The translations under genes and the position numbers were made by a program. This document shows, piece by piece, positions 6,251 to 9,140 of a DNA stretch of 9,140 bases. How positions within the stretch are numbered: position 1 is the stretch's first letter; each line of letters begins with the position of its first letter. Source of the DNA: Candidatus Collierbacteria bacterium GW2011_GWB1_44_6 (lineage in GTDB: Bacteria; Patescibacteriota; Microgenomatia; UBA1400; MFAQ01); the NCBI GenBank assembly GCA_000998025.1, contig LCJG01000032.1, positions 1 through 9,140 of the forward strand, read 5' to 3'. The notes under the pieces are model-generated. The model did no database searches. It saw only the letters and a list, made by a program, of their open reading frames with translations, and was not told where the DNA came from.

Positions 6251-7057
6251 ATGAAACAAAGAAAGAAAATCGGACTGGCGCTTGGCAGTGGTGGTGCAAA
6301 AGGACTGTCCCATATTGGTGTCATCAAGGCGCTAGAAGAAAGCAATATCCCAATTGACATGATTGCCGGAGCAAGTGCTGGAGCCCTTGTTGGAGGAGCC
6401 TATTTGGCTCTTGGATCAATTCAAAAATTAGAGAAATATGTCACCTCCTTAACATATAAAGATTTGGCTTGGATATTTCTCGACTTGGGGTCTTCTTCTG
6501 GAATTATCAAAGGGGACAAAATCGAACAATACTTGAAAGAACTGTGTTCAGATAAGGTCATTGAATCACTGTCAATTCCGTTTGCCGCAATAGCCACTGA
6601 AGTTTCAACAGGAAAAGCTGTGGCGTTGCGGAGAGGATCGTTAGCCAGTGCCATTCGAGCTAGCGGTTCTGTACCGGCGCTTATTGGCTCGGTCTATCTT
6701 GACGGAAAGCATCTGGTCGACGGTGGTGCATCTTGTCCTGTTCCGGTTCCAATAGTCAAGGACTTAGGGGCTGACTATGTTATAGCTGTAAATCTGGATA
6801 TTTATCCATTTTTTCAATCAGATTCGTCTGGTCGCACCCCCACAGTGCCGGTCATGGGAAGAACTGCCCTCGAAATGCTCAGATTCAATTTGGCAAATCT
6901 GCTTTGCCGGGATGCAGACCTCACTATTATTCCGGATGTTTCGCATACATCGTCATTTAATTTGGCAAAATTCGTTCACGGTGAGGAAATTATCCAAAAG
7001 GGTTATGACGCTGCCATGGCGATGATCCCGAAAATAAAAGAAGATTTATCTCTCTAA
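6251..7057 (+). CDS. Patatin-like phospholipase (NTE/RssA type)
   Basis: A 268-residue cytosolic serine hydrolase of the patatin family, expected to release fatty acids from phospholipids or other lipid esters. The three hallmarks are intact: the oxyanion loop GSGGAKG (12-18), the nucleophile elbow GASAG with Ser42, and the dyad aspartate in DGG (Asp157). Supporting blocks are SHIGVIKALEE, FAAIATEVSTG, IRASGSVPAL and ADYVIAVNLD. The length is typical of the short bacterial RssA/YlbK-like members, with no extra domain or signal peptide. It stands alone, divergent from the GT2 operon. A role in membrane lipid turnover is inferred; in CPR bacteria it might process lipids scavenged from a host. 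The lipid substrate cannot be read from sequence. Confidence 0.93.
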   Translation: MKQRKKIGLALGSGGAKGLSHIGVIKALEESNIPIDMIAGASAGALVGGAYLALGSIQKLEKYVTSLTYKDLAWIFLDLGSSSGIIKGDKIEQYLKELCSDKVIESLSIPFAAIATEVSTGKAVALRRGSLASAIRASGSVPALIGSVYLDGKHLVDGGASCPVPVPIVKDLGADYVIAVNLDIYPFFQSDSSGRTPTVPVMGRTALEMLRFNLANLLCRDADLTIIPDVSHTSSFNLAKFVHGEEIIQKGYDAAMAMIPKIKEDLSL

Positions 7058-7126
7058 GTATGAGCGACCAGTAGTTTTCCCGCTCTATTGCCAGGTAAGT
7101 ATTTCTTGTATTCGTACGCAAAGAAC

Positions 7127-7156
7127 TTGAAATAAAATCTGCTCGAACTCTGTATT
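7127..7156 (+). promoter_or_regulatory. Weak candidate promoter before the exported-protein gene
   Basis: The 129-base gap 7058-7186 holds TTGAAA (7127-7132) and TGTATT (7151-7156) with an 18-base spacer, about 30 bases before the ATG. GAACTT at 7123-7128 could alternatively be an ECF-type -35, but no matching second copy upstream of the sigma gene supports that. No convincing terminator for the patatin gene was found here. Confidence 0.3.
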
Positions 7157-7186
7157 ACTAGTAGTTAGTAATTAAAACAAAAACAT

Positions 7187-7552
7187 ATGACAAAACAGTC
7201 AATGCTCCTAGGTTTGGCCAGCCTCGCTCTAATTGGGGCCATGGTCGCTCCTAAGGCTATTCTCGCTTACAAAGGCGATCCTAACGTTAAGGGTCCAAAC
7301 TACACTGTCGACCGGCACGAAGCCATGCAAAAGGCTTTTGAAACCAGAGACTACAATACCTGGAAAGGATTGATGAGTGGTCAGGGCCGTGTATCTCTGG
7401 TTATCAATGTTGAAAATTTCTCCAAGTTTGCAGAAGCTCATGAGCTTGCCGAACAAGGGAAAATTGCGGAAGCAAATGCTATCAGGTCAGAATTAGGTCT
7501 GGGCAATGGTTCCGGAAGTGGCCGGGGAACTGGTTGTGGAATGAATCGCTAA
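7187..7552 (+). CDS. Small exported protein, conserved-hypothetical type
   Basis: 121 residues with a clear signal peptide (hydrophobic 6-22; probable cleavage after AILA, residue 27). The mature part begins YKGDPNVKGPNY and is a mostly helical, charged domain (about 42-104: HEAMQKAFETRDYNTWKG, FSKFAEAHELAEQGKIAEAN) ending in a Gly/Ser-rich tail with a single Cys at 117. From memory, proteins with this YKGDPNVKGPNY...HEAM pattern occur in many Patescibacteria without known function. It is followed by a sigma factor gene and a membrane protein gene, so it could be a sensed or regulated envelope component, loosely analogous to small periplasmic stress proteins such as CpxP. That comparison is by context and not by sequence. 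The start has no Shine-Dalgarno sequence. Confidence 0.8.
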   Translation: MTKQSMLLGLASLALIGAMVAPKAILAYKGDPNVKGPNYTVDRHEAMQKAFETRDYNTWKGLMSGQGRVSLVINVENFSKFAEAHELAEQGKIAEANAIRSELGLGNGSGSGRGTGCGMNR

Positions 7553-7572
7553 ACGATTTATCTTAAGAGTAC

Positions 7573-7605
7573 CGAGAGCCTTACTCAAGACAAGTAAGGC
7601 TCTCG
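7573..7605 (+). terminator. Strong 13-bp hairpin between exported-protein and sigma genes
   Basis: CGAGAGCCTTACT (7573-7585) and AGTAAGGCTCTCG (7593-7605) are perfect complements around a 7-base loop. It begins 21 bases after the exported-protein stop and ends 28 bases before the sigma start. The following bases (TAGACTGATAAAAT) lack a T-run, so it is either a non-canonical or partial terminator or an mRNA-stabilising hairpin that sets different levels of the two genes. Confidence 0.6.
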
Positions 7606-7632
7606 TAGACTGATAAAATATATTCAGCTACT

Positions 7633-8181
7633 ATGGAAGATTTATCAAAACTATCGGACGAAGTTGTCGTCGAAATAATCAGGAAAAAGGACAAAAATGT
7701 ATATTCGGAGATTATCAATCGATACCAACAAAAACTTCTGCGATATGCCACCTACCTTCTCGGCGACGATCAATTGGGTGCCGACGCTGTCCAAGAAGGT
7801 TTCGTCAAAGCATATATATACTTGAACAGTTTCGACATCAAGAAAAAATTCTCAAGCTGGATTTATAGAATCGTACACAACGAGGCTATGACCCTCATAA
7901 ACAAAAACAAGAGATACTTCCCCTTGAATATTGAAATCGAATACGACAGTGGTATTGATTTGGAGGATGAATTGATAAAAAAAGAATTGATAGATAGAGC
8001 CCACCACTGCCTAGATAAGATGCCGATTCTATACAGAGAACCTCTTTCTCTTTTTTTTCTGGAGGAAAAGTCTTATGAAGAGGTCAGCGATATTTTAAGA
8101 ATCCCTGTGAATACTGTGGGAACCAGAATAAGTCGTGCAAAAATAATTATGAAAAAAATATGCCAAAAAAACGCAAAATAG
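7633..8181 (+). CDS. ECF-type RNA polymerase sigma factor (sigma-70 family)
   Basis: 182 residues, the normal size of a two-domain ECF sigma factor. Region 2 spans about 23-92, with the core-binding and -10 recognition helices DAVQEGFVKAY (51-61) and FSSWIYRIVHNEAM (73-86). Region 4 spans about 122-175, ending in a helix-turn-helix (KSYEEVSDILRIPVNTVGTRISRAK, residues 146-170). There is no region 1 or 3. It would redirect RNA polymerase to a small regulon, perhaps including the exported-protein gene. The stop lies 22 bases inside the start of the three-TM protein gene, the usual arrangement of a sigma factor with its membrane anti-sigma partner. No clear Shine-Dalgarno sequence precedes the ATG. 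ECF promoters cannot be assigned from this window alone. Confidence 0.92.
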   Translation: MEDLSKLSDEVVVEIIRKKDKNVYSEIINRYQQKLLRYATYLLGDDQLGADAVQEGFVKAYIYLNSFDIKKKFSSWIYRIVHNEAMTLINKNKRYFPLNIEIEYDSGIDLEDELIKKELIDRAHHCLDKMPILYREPLSLFFLEEKSYEEVSDILRIPVNTVGTRISRAKIIMKKICQKNAK

Positions 8182-8678
8182 TTACTATCGATATTGAAAA
8201 ATCGGTAATGACAAAAATAAAGTCAAATCAGATAACCATGAAGCCTCGTTGGTACTTCGTACTAGGGACTATTTTTAGTTTGGTTGGTTTGGTCAGCACT
8301 GGCCTCGTTGCTGTGTTCTTAACCAATCTGACCATATTTTTACTTAAGCAACATGGACCAAATGGTCAATGGAGACTACAACAAATTCTTGAAAGCTTCC
8401 CCCTCTGGATACCCTTACTTGCCATTGTGGGAATTGTTGGTGGAATCTGGCTACTCAAAAAATTCGATTTCTCCTACCAGAAAAATTTCCCACTAATAGT
8501 TCTCGTCTTTATTACCTCAATTCTTTTGGCGGCCTTTCTTCTGAATTACATGGGACTAGATAATCTTTGGATGAAACAAGGCCCAATGCGACGCTTCTAT
8601 CAGAACAATGGTGGTCAAGTATCTGGTTATCCAAACATAACGGGTCAGGGTAGAGGAAGAATGATAATAAACAGATAA
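8160..8678 (+). CDS. Three-TM membrane protein, putative anti-sigma partner
   Basis: 172 residues: a basic cytoplasmic N-terminus of about 28 residues (MPKKRKIVTIDIEKSVMTKI), membrane helices at about 31-58, 80-99 and 109-129, and a Gly/Asn-rich tail (GQVSGYPNITGQGRGR). It has no zinc-binding HxxxCxxC motif and no recognisable anti-sigma domain, so the role is inferred from the 22-base overlap with the sigma gene. The N-terminal segment is the part that could contact the sigma factor. The KSNQITMKPRWYFVLG block seems family-like from memory of Patescibacteria proteins. The start at 8160 is chosen for coupling; ATGs at 8208 and 8238 are alternatives. A T7 run (8682-8688) follows the stop, but no GC hairpin precedes it. 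Confidence 0.8.
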   Translation: MPKKRKIVTIDIEKSVMTKIKSNQITMKPRWYFVLGTIFSLVGLVSTGLVAVFLTNLTIFLLKQHGPNGQWRLQQILESFPLWIPLLAIVGIVGGIWLLKKFDFSYQKNFPLIVLVFITSILLAAFLLNYMGLDNLWMKQGPMRRFYQNNGGQVSGYPNITGQGRGRMIINR

Positions 8679-8785
8679 AAGTTTTTTTCCCAAACTTCCT
8701 CCAACGTGCCGGAAATTCCAATTCCATCGTCTGTAATAACGAAATTCGAACTTATTTTCGGGACCATTACTAATCTATTGGCTCA

Positions 8786-8816
8786 CCGCTCAACACTATC
8801 GTGTCTGGCGGAGCGG
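8786..8816. repeat. Nested inverted repeat 1
   Basis: Outer arms CCGCTC (8786-8791) and GAGCGG (8811-8816) enclose an inner ACAC-TATC-GTGT stem (8793-8804) with an asymmetric internal loop. Confidence 0.55.
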
Positions 8817-8842
8817 AACCACTTGCGCGCGATTAATATAGT

Positions 8843-8862
8843 ATCCCGACTGCGGTCGGGAT
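8843..8862. repeat. Inverted repeat 2, 8-bp GC-rich hairpin
   Basis: ATCCCGAC, loop TGCG, GTCGGGAT: perfect arms with a 4-base loop. No T-run follows, so it is not a typical terminator; it resembles short interspersed palindromes. Confidence 0.75.
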
Positions 8863-8864
8863 GA

Positions 8865-8880
8865 TTGCTCTTGCGAGCAA
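8865..8880. repeat. Inverted repeat 3
   Basis: TTGCTC, loop TTGC, GAGCAA: perfect 6-bp arms, beginning 2 bases after hairpin 2. The arm GAGCAAG recurs at 9124-9130. Confidence 0.6.
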
Positions 8881-8900
8881 GCGCCAGCTACCGCTGTCGC
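8881..8900. repeat. Inverted repeat 4
   Basis: GCG-C-CAGC, loop TACC, GCTG-T-CGC: 7 paired bases with one mismatch, directly adjoining hairpin 3. Confidence 0.55.
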
Positions 8901-8909
8901 ATCTTTATG

Positions 8910-8943
8910 TTCGCCACTATTCACATCCAGTGATTGTGGCGAA
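8910..8943. repeat. Nested inverted repeat 5
   Basis: Outer arms TTCGCCAC (8910-8917) and GTGGCGAA (8936-8943) are perfect; inside them TCAC-ATCCA-GTGA (8921-8933) forms a second stem across a small internal loop. The two-tier fold suggests a structured transcript or a protein-binding element. Confidence 0.65.
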
Positions 8944-8948
8944 GTTTA

Positions 8949-8964
8949 CCCGCCGGTAGGCGGG
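8949..8964. repeat. Inverted repeat 6, CCCGCC-GGTA-GGCGGG
   Basis: Perfect 6-bp GC-only arms with loop GGTA, 5 bases after hairpin 5. From memory, this type of palindrome is scattered between genes in several Patescibacteria genomes, in the manner of REP sequences. Confidence 0.7.
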
Positions 8965-9030
8965 CTCTCTCAATATATGGCTCAAACTGTCGATTTCGCC
9001 ATAAAAATACCCACTGATTAGGAGAAATTT

Positions 9031-9070
9031 TTATATTCAAGCATTATAACGAAGTTATAAGCGAATATAA
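9031..9070. repeat. Nested AT-rich inverted repeat 7
   Basis: Outer arms TTATATTC (9031-9038) and GAATATAA (9063-9070); inner arms TTATAAC (9044-9050) and GTTATAA (9054-9060) with a GAA loop. In total 15 base pairs with a small asymmetric internal bulge. Confidence 0.7.
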
Positions 9071-9090
9071 GAGGAAGCACAGGAGTAATA

Positions 9091-9116
9091 GTTCAATAAC
9101 AGAGCCGTTATTGAAC
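9091..9116. repeat. Inverted repeat 8, perfect 10-bp hairpin
   Basis: GTTCAATAAC, loop AGAGCC, GTTATTGAAC. No T-run follows. It is followed by a short palindrome GAGCAAGCTC (9124-9133), possibly part of another hairpin cut by the window edge. Confidence 0.75.
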
Positions 9117-9140
9117 AGACGACGAGCAAGCTCTTATCAG

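Larger units (their letters stand above)
8679..9140. other. Hairpin-rich intergenic region without a credible gene
   Basis: I see no convincing coding frame, tRNA or known structured RNA here. 8679-8785 shows little apart from a T7 run and a weak 5-bp inverted repeat (8740-8760). From 8786 to 9116 there are at least eight inverted repeats, several directly adjacent, most with 4-base loops, and with more GC than the flanking genes. They are listed separately. It may be a cluster of palindromic repeat elements, a structured non-coding RNA, or the edge of a mobile element. Confidence 0.7.

Noticed and set aside
7063..7085. GAGCG/CGCTC hairpin as terminator of the patatin gene
   Set aside because: Only 5 bp with a 13-base loop and no T-run.
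8679..8700. Intrinsic terminator after the membrane protein gene (T7 at 8682-8688)
   Set aside because: No GC-rich stem precedes the T-run; the only inverted repeat, AAGTTT/AAACTT, includes the run itself and is weak.
9044..9060. Resemblance to a loxP half-site (ACGAAGTTAT)
   Set aside because: The full 34-bp site with its 8-bp spacer is absent, and the match is explained by the local TTATAAC-GAA-GTTATAA palindrome.
8679..9140. CRISPR array, tRNA, RNase P, tmRNA or DnaA-box origin
   Set aside because: The inverted repeats differ from each other with no constant repeat-spacer period; no T-loop GTTCGAATCC-like sequence, no recognisable RNase P or tmRNA core and no TTATCCACA boxes were seen.

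Overview
The window looks like a piece of a Patescibacteria (Candidate Phyla Radiation) genome. This is inferred from gene content, since no rRNA or other phylogenetic marker is present. Pointers are a sortase with a small sorting-signal substrate, a tiny stress-type membrane gene cluster, a small exported protein beside an ECF-like sigma factor and a three-helix membrane protein, the near absence of Shine-Dalgarno sequences, and short GC hairpins between genes. TGA is used as a stop codon (for example at the end of the sortase gene), which argues against the Gracilibacteria/SR1 code.

Layout. (1) 1-183, minus strand: a fragment of an AAA ATPase with a Walker A motif, abutting head to head a Thr-Pro-repeat, fibronectin-III surface protein on the plus strand. 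Both genes lack their 5' ends, so this is a rearrangement or assembly junction. (2) 184-1371, plus: the surface protein ends in two FPxTG-type motifs, a membrane span and a basic tail, and its stop codon overlaps the start of a sortase gene. (3) 1360-2036, minus: three very small envelope proteins (single-pass TM protein, DUF5670/lmo0937-like protein, YtxH-like protein) behind a likely extended -10 promoter. (4) 2115-6027, minus: a processive GT2 synthase of the cellulose/chitin synthase type, translationally coupled to a membrane-anchored GH18 chitinase-like protein with two CBM5/12-type modules. A perfect 12-bp dyad overlaps the proposed promoter. (5) 6251-7057, plus: a divergent patatin-like phospholipase. 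(6) 7187-8678, plus: a small exported protein, a strong hairpin, an ECF-type sigma factor and an overlapping three-TM protein that sits where an anti-sigma factor would be expected. (7) 8679-9140: no credible gene, but at least eight closely packed inverted repeats.

Almost everything concerns the cell surface: a sortase and its substrate, synthesis and trimming of a beta-linked amino-sugar or glucose polymer, small envelope-stress proteins, a lipase, and a probable envelope-sensing sigma module. The most interesting parts are the coupled GT2-GH18 pair with an unusual insertion in the synthase, the exported protein/sigma/membrane protein module, and the hairpin array at the right end.
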